A DNA stretch of 15,017 nt from an uncultured Clostridia bacterium (GCA_937876205.1 CALEII010000054.1:1-15017), one strand, 5' to 3'; positions 5,896 through 12,446 are shown, counted from the stretch's first letter. Program-made: numbers and translations. Notes: generated by a model from the sequence alone, not told the origin.

Positions 5896-7808
5896 TATAT
5901 TTCTTCAATATCACCGAGCCACAGTGCTGCTGAAGCGTCTGTGGGCATATTCCACTCGCCTCTTGGTGAAAGTCCGATATCCTGCACCTTGACGCCGTCG
6001 GGCATACAGCTTCTTTTGAACTGCTGTGCAAAGAATCTCTTATAAAATACTTTAAGCCATTTCAGCACAGTCTCAGCCGTATAATCACTCGCAAAGGCAG
6101 TGAGAGCCATTGCGTATATCTTCTTGGGCGAATAGCCGTAACGCAGTACGTAATAAATAAAGAAATCGTGAAGCTCATAGGGCCCTATGATATCTTCTGT
6201 TTCCTGCTGAATATTACCGTTTTCATCAGGCGGAAGAAGCTCAGGGCTTATGGGCGTACCCACAACATCAAGCAGAACATCCTTACACTCGGCAAAATCC
6301 TCAGTTTCGGCAATTACCTTTATAATTTCCTTCATAAGTGTTTTGGGAATGTCTGCATTCACACTATACATACTCATATGGTCGGCGTTATATGTGCACC
6401 AGCCGAGTGCCAGCTCACTCAGGTCACCTGTACCCACAACAAATCCACCCTCACGGCAGGCAATATCCATAAGAATCTGAGTGCGTTCACGAGCCTGGAT
6501 ATTCTCAAATGTAACATCCAGCTGATTGACATCGTGGCCGATATCACGGCAATGAAGTGTGCAGGCTTCTTTTATATCAACCTCTTTTGCGCTGACACCG
6601 AGCTTCTCCATAAGAGTCCACGCATTACCCTTGGTTCTTTTGGTTGTGCCGAAGCAAGGCAGAGTCAGAGCAATGACATCACTTGCATCTCTGCCGAGTT
6701 TTTTCACTGCATTGACACAAACAAGCAGTGCCAATGTGGAATCAAGACCGCCCGAAACACCGATAACAGGCTTGCCGTTTGTGATTTTCATTCTCTTCAT
6801 AAGACCGGCAGTCTGTGTTTCAAATATATCAAAACATCGCTGTTTTTTTTCGTTTTCATCCTCGGGAATCATAGGTGTTCTGCTGATATATGCAAACTCA
6901 CCGTTACCCGAGGGCTCACCGTCGTCAACAAAAACAGTGTCAATGTCAGTTATGGCACCGTAAGAGTTCACAGCAAAGCCGAACTGCCTGCTGACACGTC
7001 TTTCAGCCTTTATTCTGTCTGTATCAACATCTGATATAATCATATATCCGCTGTCTGCGGCGTGTTCATTCTCGTTCAGAACACTTCCGCATTCAGAAAT
7101 CACGCTGTGACCCGAGTACACAAAATCCTGAGTTGATTCCTCAGCACCTGCAGATGCAAAGCAGTATGCACAGATGCACTTTTCACTCTGAATACGGACA
7201 TTTTCTCTTCTGAGCTGTCTCTTACCTGCCGATTCATATGCTGCCGCAGGGTTTACTATAACCTCAGCACCGCCGAGTGCAAGCAGAGTACTCTCAGGCA
7301 ACGGAGAAAGCAGGTCATCACCGATTTCGACGCCGATTTTCACACCCTTGTAATCAAAAACAAGGTTACTGCCCACGGGGACCTGTTCACCGAAGAAGTC
7401 AATCTCATTTGTTCTTATATCATCAGCAGAAGAAAAGCATCGGAGGGCATATGTGCAAACGAAATTCTTCGGCACAAAAGCCTTGACCTCACCGCCATAA
7501 ATAAGCGCAGCACAGTCGTAAAGCCTGTTTCCTATTTCAAGAGGCAATCCCACCACAATCAGTGCATTATCATCTGCAGTGGCTACAACAAGCTCATTTA
7601 AGGCATTTTTTGCCCCCTCAAGCAATGATTCCTGATAAAACAAATCACCGCAACTGAAGCCCGTAATGCTCAGCTCGGGAAAAACAATCACATCGGCATT
7701 TTCCTGTTCTGCTTCTTCAACAAGACGCAGAATTTCATTTGTATTGAACTTTGTGTCCCCTACCCTCACATCGGGCACTGCACAGGCAACACGAAGATAT
7801 TCAGCCAT
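5895..7808 (-). CDS. nadE: NAD(+) synthetase, two-domain (glutamine-dependent type) but with glutaminase Cys replaced by Gly
   Basis: 637 residues, usual for the long form. It makes NAD from nicotinic acid adenine dinucleotide, ATP and an amino donor, the last step of NAD synthesis in the cytoplasm. Residues 1-290 are a nitrilase-type amidotransferase domain with E45 (FPEL) and K114 (VPKN). The third triad member, normally Cys in a GVEICED-type motif, is G163 in GVEIGDD (codon GGT; TGT would be Cys). From about 325 is the ATP-pyrophosphatase synthetase domain, with the P-loop SGGLDST (352-358), GTGDLSELALGW (459-470) and a C-terminal tail ending at 637. The ATG at 7808 is preceded by GAGGGAGGAA with good spacing; an ATG at 7892 lies upstream of the -10 box and lacks a Shine-Dalgarno site, so it is rejected. 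The synthetase call is firm. Glutamine use is doubtful because the nucleophile is missing. Confidence 0.95.
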   Translation of the reverse strand: MAEYLRVACAVPDVRVGDTKFNTNEILRLVEEAEQENADVIVFPELSITGFSCGDLFYQESLLEGAKNALNELVVATADDNALIVVGLPLEIGNRLYDCAALIYGGEVKAFVPKNFVCTYALRCFSSADDIRTNEIDFFGEQVPVGSNLVFDYKGVKIGVEIGDDLLSPLPESTLLALGGAEVIVNPAAAYESAGKRQLRRENVRIQSEKCICAYCFASAGAEESTQDFVYSGHSVISECGSVLNENEHAADSGYMIISDVDTDRIKAERRVSRQFGFAVNSYGAITDIDTVFVDDGEPSGNGEFAYISRTPMIPEDENEKKQRCFDIFETQTAGLMKRMKITNGKPVIGVSGGLDSTLALLVCVNAVKKLGRDASDVIALTLPCFGTTKRTKGNAWTLMEKLGVSAKEVDIKEACTLHCRDIGHDVNQLDVTFENIQARERTQILMDIACREGGFVVGTGDLSELALGWCTYNADHMSMYSVNADIPKTLMKEIIKVIAETEDFAECKDVLLDVVGTPISPELLPPDENGNIQQETEDIIGPYELHDFFIYYVLRYGYSPKKIYAMALTAFASDYTAETVLKWLKVFYKRFFAQQFKRSCMPDGVKVQDIGLSPRGEWNMPTDASAALWLGDIEEI

Positions 7809-7844
7809 TTCACATTCCTCCCTCGGAATTTTCAATCTTTTTAT

Positions 7845-7873
7845 ATAATAATACGAAATGCATTTTTTGTCAA
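7845..7873 (-). promoter_or_regulatory. Sigma-A promoter of nadE
   Basis: On the minus strand TTGACA (7873-7868), a 17-base spacer, then TATTAT (7850-7845). Transcription would begin near 7838, about 30 bases before the ATG at 7808. This position also argues against any start codon further upstream. Confidence 0.75.
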
Positions 7874-7886
7874 TTGTATGAATTGA

Positions 7887-7915
7887 TTGCAATTTTATTT
7901 TGCGTGTGATATACT
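7887..7915 (+). promoter_or_regulatory. Extended -10 promoter of the hydrolase-HAD operon
   Basis: TTGCAA (7887-7892), a 17-base spacer and TATACT (7910-7915), with TG at 7907-7908 giving an extended -10 (TGATATACT). The predicted start, near 7922, coincides with the first base of the palindromic element, so the element would form the 5' leader. It is divergent from the nadE promoter, with only about 14 bases between the two -35 boxes. Confidence 0.6.
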
Positions 7916-7921
7916 TGAATA

Positions 7922-8108
7922 AACAATAATTTATCGCTGTGCGATAAATTATTGTTGAAGTAAGAAGTAATAGGTAATAGTGAATAAGTGTGGAAGGGGC
8001 GTTGCCCCTTACCCTATTTATAATCGGGTGCGGGTGTCCCGCCCGAACTTCTTCACTCTTACTTCTTACCTATTACTTTACAATAATTTAGCTCCGCTAA
8101 ATTATTGT
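7922..8108 (+). repeat. Palindromic repeat element with a hairpin at each end, forming the hydrolase leader
   Basis: The left end is a perfect 16-bp hairpin (7922-7937 with 7941-7956, loop TGT). The right end is a perfect 13-bp hairpin (8080-8092 with 8096-8108, loop TCC). Both share the arm core CAATAATTTA. Between them are AAGGGGC-GTT-GCCCCTT (7994-8010), a TCGGG-TG-CGGG / CCCG-CCCGA hairpin (8024-8046), and flanking tracts built of GTAATAGGTAA and GTAAGAAGTAA in both orientations but swapped order. This is the anatomy of a short interspersed palindromic element. No coding potential is seen. It ends three bases before the Shine-Dalgarno sequence of the hydrolase (8111-8117), so as RNA its last hairpin could limit ribosome access. 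Confidence 0.8.
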
Positions 8109-8125
8109 TTAAAGGAGATGCAGAA

Positions 8126-9091
8126 ATGAAAAACCTTATAGAGCTTGTCAACGAAAAAAATTATGCCGAGGAAATGATAAACATTGTTGAGCCTTATCTT
8201 GCAGAAATCCGTGAAGACGGCTATTTCACAACAACAGACGGCAAATCTCTGCACTTTGAAGCCCACACGGTAAAAAATGCAAAAGCAAACATTGTCATAG
8301 CTCACGGCTTTACCGAGTCGGCAGAAAAATTCCGTGAAATGGCATACTACTTCACAAATAACGGCTTCAATACATTTGCGCTTGACCACAGAGGCCACGG
8401 CTATTCATACAGAATGCCCGGTGACACTGAAACTGTCAGGCTCTCAAGATTTTCTGACTACATAGAGGACCTTAACATCTTTATAAATGACATTGTTCTG
8501 CCCCGTGGCAACAGTCTGCCTATGTACCTGTTCGGTCACTCAATGGGCGGCGGCATTGCGGCAAGATATATTCAGGTTTATCCCGAGGTTTTTGAGAAAG
8601 CAATTCTCTCCTCCCCTATGATATGCGCTCAGACAGGTGCTCCCGTGCCTCTCGCAAAGGCTATTATGGGCTTCACTTCGGCAATAGGACTTAAAAATGT
8701 GTCTGTACCCACAATGTGCAAATTCAATCCCAACGCCACATACGAAAACAGCTCAGACACAAGTAAGGCAAGATTTGATTATTACCTTGAGAAGAAGAAA
8801 AAAGACCCTCACTACCGTACAGCAGGCCCTGCATTCGGTTGGGTAAACGAGGCTCTGAAGCTCACTGACCACCTGCTTGATGACAATAACTGCAAGCGTA
8901 TTTCTGCCGATGTCATTATCTTCCAGCCCGAACAGGATGCAAAGGTCATTTCATCTTATCAGGATGTTTTTGCAAGAAAGCTGGCAAAGGCAAAACTTGT
9001 ACATATTATGAACTCAAAGCATGAAATTTTTGCAACCACAAACGATGTTCTCAAGGGCTACCTTGACACGATTTTTGAATTTTTAGGCTGA
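8126..9091 (+). CDS. Alpha/beta hydrolase, lysophospholipase / monoacylglycerol lipase-like (Hydrolase_4)
   Basis: 321 residues. The chosen ATG follows AAAGGAG (8111-8117) by 8 bases; an in-frame TTG at 8105 falls within the leader hairpin and is rejected. The fold markers are an oxyanion HG (60-61, IAHGF), LDHRGHGYS (86-94), the nucleophile elbow GHSMGG with S139, an acid D271 in EQDAK, and H299 in SKHEIF, which complete a Ser-Asp-His triad. The pattern matches the PldB-like serine hydrolases that cleave lysophospholipids or monoacylglycerols, though the exact ester is not determined. There is no signal peptide, so it is cytoplasmic. Its TGA overlaps the next ATG by one base (TGATG at 9089-9093), coupling it to the HAD phosphatase. 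Confidence 0.9.
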   Translation: MKNLIELVNEKNYAEEMINIVEPYLAEIREDGYFTTTDGKSLHFEAHTVKNAKANIVIAHGFTESAEKFREMAYYFTNNGFNTFALDHRGHGYSYRMPGDTETVRLSRFSDYIEDLNIFINDIVLPRGNSLPMYLFGHSMGGGIAARYIQVYPEVFEKAILSSPMICAQTGAPVPLAKAIMGFTSAIGLKNVSVPTMCKFNPNATYENSSDTSKARFDYYLEKKKKDPHYRTAGPAFGWVNEALKLTDHLLDDNNCKRISADVIIFQPEQDAKVISSYQDVFARKLAKAKLVHIMNSKHEIFATTNDVLKGYLDTIFEFLG

Positions 9092-9765
9092 TGATTACAA
9101 CTGTTTTTATTGATGTAGACAACACTCTGCTGAATTTTCATCTTTGCGCTGAGGACTCAATAAAAAGAGGCTTCAGTGAGTGGAACATTCCCTACACAGA
9201 TGAAGTATTTACAGTTTTCAACGAGATAAACGACGGGCTGTGGCACAAAATAGAAAAACAGGAAATAACCCGTGATGAATTGTTCCGTATACGCTGGCAA
9301 CTGATTTTTGACAGACTCGGAATTGACAGAACAGGCTATGAATTTGAAAAAATGTTCGTCGCAAACCTTGCCGAGAGCGCAATTCCCGTTGAGGGAGCAA
9401 ATGACCTTGTGGAGTATCTCGCATCCAAATACAGCGTATATGTTGTCAGTAATGCCATTCACAGACAGCAGATTGTCAGAATGACAAAAGCGGGTATGAT
9501 AGATTATATAAAAGATTTCTTCACTTCTGAGGCAATCGGTTTTTCAAAGCCGTCAAAGGAATTTTTTGATGAATGCTTCAGACGTCTGCCCGAAATAAAA
9601 AAAGAGGAAGTCATTGTGATTGGTGACTCCCTGACTGCCGATATAAAAGGCGGCACAGACTACGGTCTTAAAACCTGTTGGTTTAACTTTAAGGGTGAGC
9701 AATACTCCGGCAAGCCTGCCGATTATATTGCAGACACTCTCAGAGAAATTAAAAATATACTGTAA
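9091..9765 (+). CDS. HAD-superfamily hydrolase, YjjG-like (probable nucleotidase/phosphatase)
   Basis: 224 residues. All four HAD motifs are present: motif I DVDNT with D8 and D10, motif II VVSNA with S120, motif III K153 in FSKPSKEFF, and motif IV IGDSLTADIKGG with D179 and D184. The helical cap lies between about 20 and 95. The DxDNT start, the length and GDS-LTADIKGG-xxYGL-xTCWFN resemble the YjjG group, which dephosphorylates pyrimidine nucleoside monophosphates; that substrate is inferred from the family. It begins inside the stop of the hydrolase (TGATG), so it has no leader of its own, and is followed six bases later by a terminator. The pairing of a lipid-type hydrolase with a phosphatase does not by itself define a pathway. 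Confidence 0.9.
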   Translation: MITTVFIDVDNTLLNFHLCAEDSIKRGFSEWNIPYTDEVFTVFNEINDGLWHKIEKQEITRDELFRIRWQLIFDRLGIDRTGYEFEKMFVANLAESAIPVEGANDLVEYLASKYSVYVVSNAIHRQQIVRMTKAGMIDYIKDFFTSEAIGFSKPSKEFFDECFRRLPEIKKEEVIVIGDSLTADIKGGTDYGLKTCWFNFKGEQYSGKPADYIADTLREIKNIL

Positions 9766-9770
9766 AAATC

Positions 9771-9796
9771 AAATCCACCTGTGCTCAGGTGGATTT
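9771..9796. terminator. Bidirectional terminator between convergent operons
   Basis: Perfect 11-bp stem (9771-9781 with 9786-9796), loop TGCT, followed by T on the plus strand. The stem's left arm begins with A residues, which read as T on the minus strand, so it can also end the small minus-strand gene, whose stop codon lies in the stem (9787-9785). Confidence 0.85.
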
Positions 9797-10051
9797 TTCT
9801 TGTTCTGCCTCGGCAATAAGCGCCTGCAGTGCGCCATTATTGAATGCGTCATTTTCTATTAGTGAAAAATAGCGGTCAACAAGATTTCCCATTTCAGTGA
9901 ATTCTTTCTTCTGAGTATCATTTAAGGTGCTAGCGAAATGTGCTTTTTTCTCCTTTAGCTGAGCAGCAATTGCCTCAGTGTCATAATCCTGCAGTTTGGC
10001 TTCTATTATTTTAAAAATGGCATCAAAATCATTTACATCTGCTTTACACAT
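9785..10051 (-). CDS. Small protein of unknown function, 88 residues
   Basis: 88 residues from an ATG with AGGAG nine bases upstream (10065-10061), a better start signal than most shadow frames have. The protein is hydrophilic, probably all-helical, with no membrane segment and no Cys pair. Acidic and Lys-rich helices run through EAKLQDYDTEAIAAQLKEKK and FASTLNDTQKKEFTEMG, and it ends in a Glu-rich tail. The FNNGALQAL segment near the end recalls the small Firmicutes families of the DUF6809 type, but I cannot confirm this. It lies directly after the terminator of a structured RNA (six bases between the T-run and AGGAG) and has no promoter of its own that I can see, so its expression may depend on read-through. 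The stop codon is inside a bidirectional terminator. Confidence 0.7.
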   Translation of the reverse strand: MCKADVNDFDAIFKIIEAKLQDYDTEAIAAQLKEKKAHFASTLNDTQKKEFTEMGNLVDRYFSLIENDAFNNGALQALIAEAEQEKST

Positions 10052-10071
10052 CTAAATTTTCTCCTAAAAAC

Positions 10072-10099
10072 AAAAAAGTGCGCAACCGAAGCCACGCAC
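10072..10099 (-). terminator. C(UUCG)G terminator of the downstream RNA
   Basis: Minus-strand stem GUGCGUGGC / GUUGCGCAC with UUCG loop (10099-10078), followed by six U (10077-10072). The 28-base sequence is identical to the terminator at 10361-10388. The following AGGAG at 10065-10061 belongs to the 88-residue gene. Confidence 0.88.
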
Positions 10100-10277
10100 A
10101 AAAAACGCAAACTCCGATTGTCGCCAAACAAATCTCAAGAAATGATAGGTTTCCCACACAATAACCTGATGGAATTTGCATTTTTACAAAATTCACATAG
10201 TTATTGTGTGCAAAAAGAGTATAAATACCCCTTGGTGAGAAAATAACTATCATTCTTGATTAAAAAATTTGTTTGGC
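10072..10277 (-). ncRNA. Structured RNA, downstream copy of a tandem pair (unassigned family)
   Basis: About 206 nt. Pairings by plus coordinates: 10267-10277 with 10123-10133 (11 bp, GCCAAACAAAU/AUUUGUUUGGC); 10247-10259 with 10135-10148 (13 bp, one bulge); 10200-10210 with 10155-10165 (11 bp); then an apical GAAUUU/AAAUUC hairpin. The apical AAAAAUGCAAA (10185-10175) is complementary, with one G-U, to UUUGCGUUUUU (10111-10101) just before the terminator, forming a pseudoknot. It ends in a C(UUCG)G hairpin (10099-10078) and six U. A TGG-TATAAT extended -10 (10289-10284) puts the start exactly at the closing stem. The family is not identified: 6S RNA and the skipping-rope motif are candidates to test, and a leader of the 88-residue gene is another reading. 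Confidence 0.7.
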
Positions 10278-10283
10278 ATTGAT

Positions 10284-10292
10284 ATTATACCA
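10284..10292 (-). promoter_or_regulatory. Extended -10 promoter of the downstream RNA
   Basis: TG-G-TATAAT on the minus strand (10292-10284), a perfect extended -10. The -35 region, 17 bases upstream, is weak (TTTATT at 10312-10307). The start falls at G10277, the first base of the RNA's closing stem, which supports both assignments. Confidence 0.65.
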
Positions 10293-10359
10293 CAAAAGAC
10301 ACCAAAAATAAAGTGCTTTCACTAAAGTTCTTTTTAATAAGTGAGCTCTGGTATAAAAT

Positions 10360-10389
10360 AAAAAAAGTGCGCAACCGAAGCCACGCACT
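10360..10389 (-). terminator. C(UUCG)G terminator of the upstream RNA
   Basis: Minus-strand stem of ten pairs (10389-10380 with 10375-10366), UUCG loop, then U to 10360. It is the same core as the terminator of the downstream copy, with one added A-U pair. Confidence 0.88.
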
Positions 10390-10523
10390 AAAAAATGCAA
10401 GACCTCAGTTTGCACCACACAAACAATCGGATTTCTCACGAAGCCACGATAACAGAAGCCTGCATTTTTTACAAAAGTAAAAAAACATGGCTTTGTGAAA
10501 TCCATATTATGTTTGTGTGGTGT
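10360..10523 (-). ncRNA. Structured RNA, upstream copy of a tandem pair (unassigned family)
   Basis: About 164 nt. Pairings by plus coordinates: 10510-10522 with 10413-10425 (13 bp perfect, CACCACACAAACA/UGUUUGUGUGGUG); 10497-10503 with 10429-10435 (7 bp, GGAUUUC/GAAAUCC); 10486-10497 with 10437-10448 (12 bp with one mismatch, sharing base 10497 with the previous helix); then an apical UUUUUUAC-UUUU-GUAAAAAA hairpin. The apical AAAAAAUGCA (10470-10461) is perfectly complementary to UGCAUUUUUU (10399-10390) just before the terminator, giving the same pseudoknot as the other copy. It shares UUUUGUAAAAA(A)UGCA in the loop and the identical terminator, while the stems differ in sequence and keep pairing. 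Its own promoter starts it at the closing stem. It is most probably a trans-acting small RNA; its function is unknown. Confidence 0.72.
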
Positions 10524-10527
10524 TTTT

Positions 10528-10556
10528 ATTCTATCACTATTTTTAATTAAAATCAA
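10528..10556 (-). promoter_or_regulatory. Promoter of the upstream RNA
   Basis: TTGATT (10556-10551), a 17-base spacer, and TAGAAT (10533-10528) on the minus strand. The predicted start at about 10523-10521 is the first base of the 13-bp closing stem, as expected for an independently transcribed structured RNA. Confidence 0.7.
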
Positions 10557-10568
10557 GGATTTGAACAT

Positions 10569-10615
10569 AAAAAAAACTTCCTGCAAAATATGTACAGACA
10601 TATTATTTGCAGAAA
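10569..10615 (-). terminator. Terminator of the YccF gene
   Basis: On the minus strand a stem built of CTGCAAA / TTTGCAG and ATATGT / ACATAT with a two-base bulge (10615-10577) is followed by eight T (10576-10569). It separates the YccF gene from the RNA promoter at 10556-10528, so the RNAs are not simply the YccF 3' UTR. Confidence 0.8.
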
Positions 10616-10636
10616 GATTCTGATTATTAAGTTTTT

Positions 10637-11005
10637 TTATTTGTCTTTTACTTTTGCACCAAACGGTGCGAAGGCAAGCTTTGCAAACTTGAAATACTGA
10701 ATGCCGAAAGGTATGCCCACAAGCGTTACGCAGAATGCGATTCCCTCAAGCACAAACAACAGCGCAAGCCAGATACCGATAAAAATAATCCATAATGCGT
10801 TGCCGAGCTTACTTACAGACCTGTGTTTGTCGTAGACAATCTCTTTACCGAACGGGAAAAGACAGAGCTTTGCAAAGTTGAAGCACATCTTTCCGAACGG
10901 AATACCCACAACGGTGATACAACACAGAATGCCTGCAAGCGCAAAGCCCAGTGCCGAGGTCCACCCGAAGCAAATAAGCCATAAGATGTTGAATAAAACT
11001 GTCAT
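10637..11005 (-). CDS. YccF domain-containing inner membrane protein
   Basis: 122 residues with AAGGAG upstream of the ATG at 11005. Two tandem YccF units are visible, each a hydrophobic helix followed by the signature VGIPFG...F.FAKL...PFG: GIPFG at 34-38 with PFG at 51-53, and GIPFG at 97-101 with PFG at 114-116. Membrane segments lie near 5-33 and 69-96, with a short charged loop, EIVYDKHRSVSKLG, between the halves. The protein is short and integral to the cytoplasmic membrane. The molecular role of YccF proteins is not established; relatives sit next to varied genes. Here it is monocistronic, with its own promoter and terminator. Confidence 0.9.
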   Translation of the reverse strand: MTVLFNILWLICFGWTSALGFALAGILCCITVVGIPFGKMCFNFAKLCLFPFGKEIVYDKHRSVSKLGNALWIIFIGIWLALLFVLEGIAFCVTLVGIPFGIQYFKFAKLAFAPFGAKVKDK

Positions 11006-11037
11006 TTATAAAAACTCCTTCAAAATATTGTAATCTT

Positions 11038-11066
11038 ATTATATAATAAACTATATTTAATATCAA
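11038..11066 (-). promoter_or_regulatory. Promoter of the YccF gene
   Basis: TTGATA (11066-11061), 17-base spacer, TATAAT (11043-11038) on the minus strand, about 25-30 bases upstream of the start codon region. One mismatch to consensus in total. Confidence 0.75.
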
Positions 11067-11122
11067 TATGCAATTTGTACGATATTTCATCACATCTTTT
11101 ATTCAAATATTATATATAAAAC

Positions 11123-11152
11123 AAAAAACGGGTGTCGGAGAATCCGACACCC
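11123..11152 (-). terminator. Terminator of tuf
   Basis: Perfect 10-bp stem GGGTGTCGGA / TCCGACACCC (11130-11139 with 11143-11152), 3-base loop, followed on the minus strand by a T-run (11128-11123). It lies 25 bases after the tuf stop codon and ends the str operon transcript. Confidence 0.92.
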
Positions 11153-11177
11153 TTAATTTGTACTTCAATAAACGATA

Positions 11178-12374
11178 TTATTCGTTGATTTCTGTAACAA
11201 CGCCTGAACCAACTGTTCTGCCGCCTTCACGGATAGCGAAACGGAGACCCTGTTCGATAGCGATGGGAGTGATGAGTTCAACGTCCATAACAACGTTGTC
11301 ACCGGGCATACACATTTCTGTGCCTTCGGGAAGGTTGATAACACCTGTAACGTCAGTTGTTCTGAAGTAGAACTGAGGTCTGTAGTTGTTGAAGAAAGGT
11401 GTATGACGGCCACCTTCATCCTTTGTAAGAACGTAAACCTGACCCTTGAACTTTGTGTGGGGCTTGATTGAACCGGGCTTACAGATAACCTGACCACGTT
11501 CGATTTCTGTTCTCTGAACACCACGAAGAAGAGCGCCTACGTTGTCGCCTGCTTCTGCGAAGTCGAGCATCTTTCTGAACATTTCAAGACCTGTACAAAC
11601 TGTCTTTCTGCTTTCTTCCTTGATACCAACGATTTCAACTTCTTCGTTAACGTTGACACGGCCTCTTTCAACTCTACCTGTAGCAACTGTACCACGACCT
11701 GTGATTGTGAAAACGTCTTCAACAGGCATAAGGAAGGGCTGGTCAGCCTTTCTGTCGGGTGTGGGGATGTAGCTGTCAACAGCAGCCATGAGTTCCCAGA
11801 TGGGAGCACAAGCAGGATCATCAGCTGAAGCTGCTTCAAGAGCTTTAAGAGCTGAACCCTTGATGATGGGTGTTTCGTCGCCGGGGAATTCGTACTCATC
11901 AAGTGTTTCACGGATTTCCATTTCAACGAGTTCAAGAAGTTCTTCGTCGTCAACCTGGTCAACCTTGTTCATGAAAACGATGATGTAGGGAACGCCAACC
12001 TGACGAGCAAGAAGGAGATGTTCCTTTGTCTGAGCCATGGGGCCGTCTGTTGAAGCGATAACAAGGATAGCACCGTCCATCTGTGCAGCACCTGTGATCA
12101 TGTTCTTGATATAGTCAGCATGGCCGGGGCAGTCAACGTGAGCATAGTGACGTGTCTCTGTCTCATACTCAACGTGAGCTGTGTTGATTGTGATACCACG
12201 CTCTCTCTCTTCGGGAGCCTTATCAATGTTTGCGTAATCAACGAAGTCAGCCTGACCCTTTGATGCGAGAGTCTTTGTGATAGCTGCTGTAAGAGTTGTC
12301 TTACCGTGGTCAACGTGACCGATAGTACCAATGTTAACATGGGGTTTGGTTCTTTCGAACTTAGCTTTTGCCAT
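11178..12374 (-). CDS. tuf: Translation elongation factor Tu
   Basis: 398 residues, full length. EF-Tu is the GTPase that brings aminoacyl-tRNA to the ribosomal A site. The G-domain motifs are intact: GHVDHGKT (19-26), the switch I threonine in GITIN (60-64), DCPGH (81-85), NKVD (136-139) and GSAL (173-176). Domains II and III follow to the C-terminus (GSGVVTEINE). The start is preceded by AAGGAGG at suitable spacing. It is the last gene of the rpsG-fusA-tuf group, 91 bases after fusA, and has a plausible promoter of its own in that gap, so it can be transcribed apart from the ribosomal genes. Only one tuf gene is in the window. Confidence 0.99.
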   Translation of the reverse strand: MAKAKFERTKPHVNIGTIGHVDHGKTTLTAAITKTLASKGQADFVDYANIDKAPEERERGITINTAHVEYETETRHYAHVDCPGHADYIKNMITGAAQMDGAILVIASTDGPMAQTKEHLLLARQVGVPYIIVFMNKVDQVDDEELLELVEMEIRETLDEYEFPGDETPIIKGSALKALEAASADDPACAPIWELMAAVDSYIPTPDRKADQPFLMPVEDVFTITGRGTVATGRVERGRVNVNEEVEIVGIKEESRKTVCTGLEMFRKMLDFAEAGDNVGALLRGVQRTEIERGQVICKPGSIKPHTKFKGQVYVLTKDEGGRHTPFFNNYRPQFYFRTTDVTGVINLPEGTEMCMPGDNVVMDVELITPIAIEQGLRFAIREGGRTVGSGVVTEINE

Positions 12375-12417
12375 TTTAAATTTCCTCCTTAGTAATTGGG
12401 AATAAATTTACTATACT

Positions 12418-12446
12418 ATTGTAACAGTAAATGAAAATAATTTCAA
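12418..12446 (-). promoter_or_regulatory. Internal promoter for tuf
   Basis: TTGAAA (12446-12441), exactly 17 bases, TACAAT (12423-12418) on the minus strand, inside the 91-base fusA-tuf gap. It gives a leader of about 37 bases. No terminator hairpin is seen between fusA and tuf, so read-through from fusA should also occur. Confidence 0.6.

Noticed and set aside
5795..5992. 65-codon plus-strand frame over the inverted repeat
   Set aside because: It consists of repeat sequence and the antisense end of nadE; no start signal.
6168..7034. 288-codon open frame on the plus strand
   Set aside because: It lies wholly antisense to nadE, has no ribosome binding site, and its translation is Cys/His/Thr-rich shadow sequence.
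10044..10253. 69-codon minus-strand frame over the downstream RNA
   Set aside because: It overlaps the hairpin and terminator and the start of the better supported 88-residue gene; no ribosome binding site.
10260..10601. 113-codon minus-strand frame across the RNA region
   Set aside because: It runs through promoter, paired stems and terminator of the structured RNA; translation has no family resemblance and no Shine-Dalgarno site.
11006..11177. A gene in the gap between the YccF gene and tuf
   Set aside because: The 100-codon plus-strand frame starting at 11068 passes through the tuf terminator and into antisense tuf; the gap holds only a promoter and a terminator.
11165..11962. Minus-strand frames of 119 and 141 codons within tuf
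   Set aside because: Out-of-frame readings of tuf rich in Leu/Ser; tuf itself is unambiguous.
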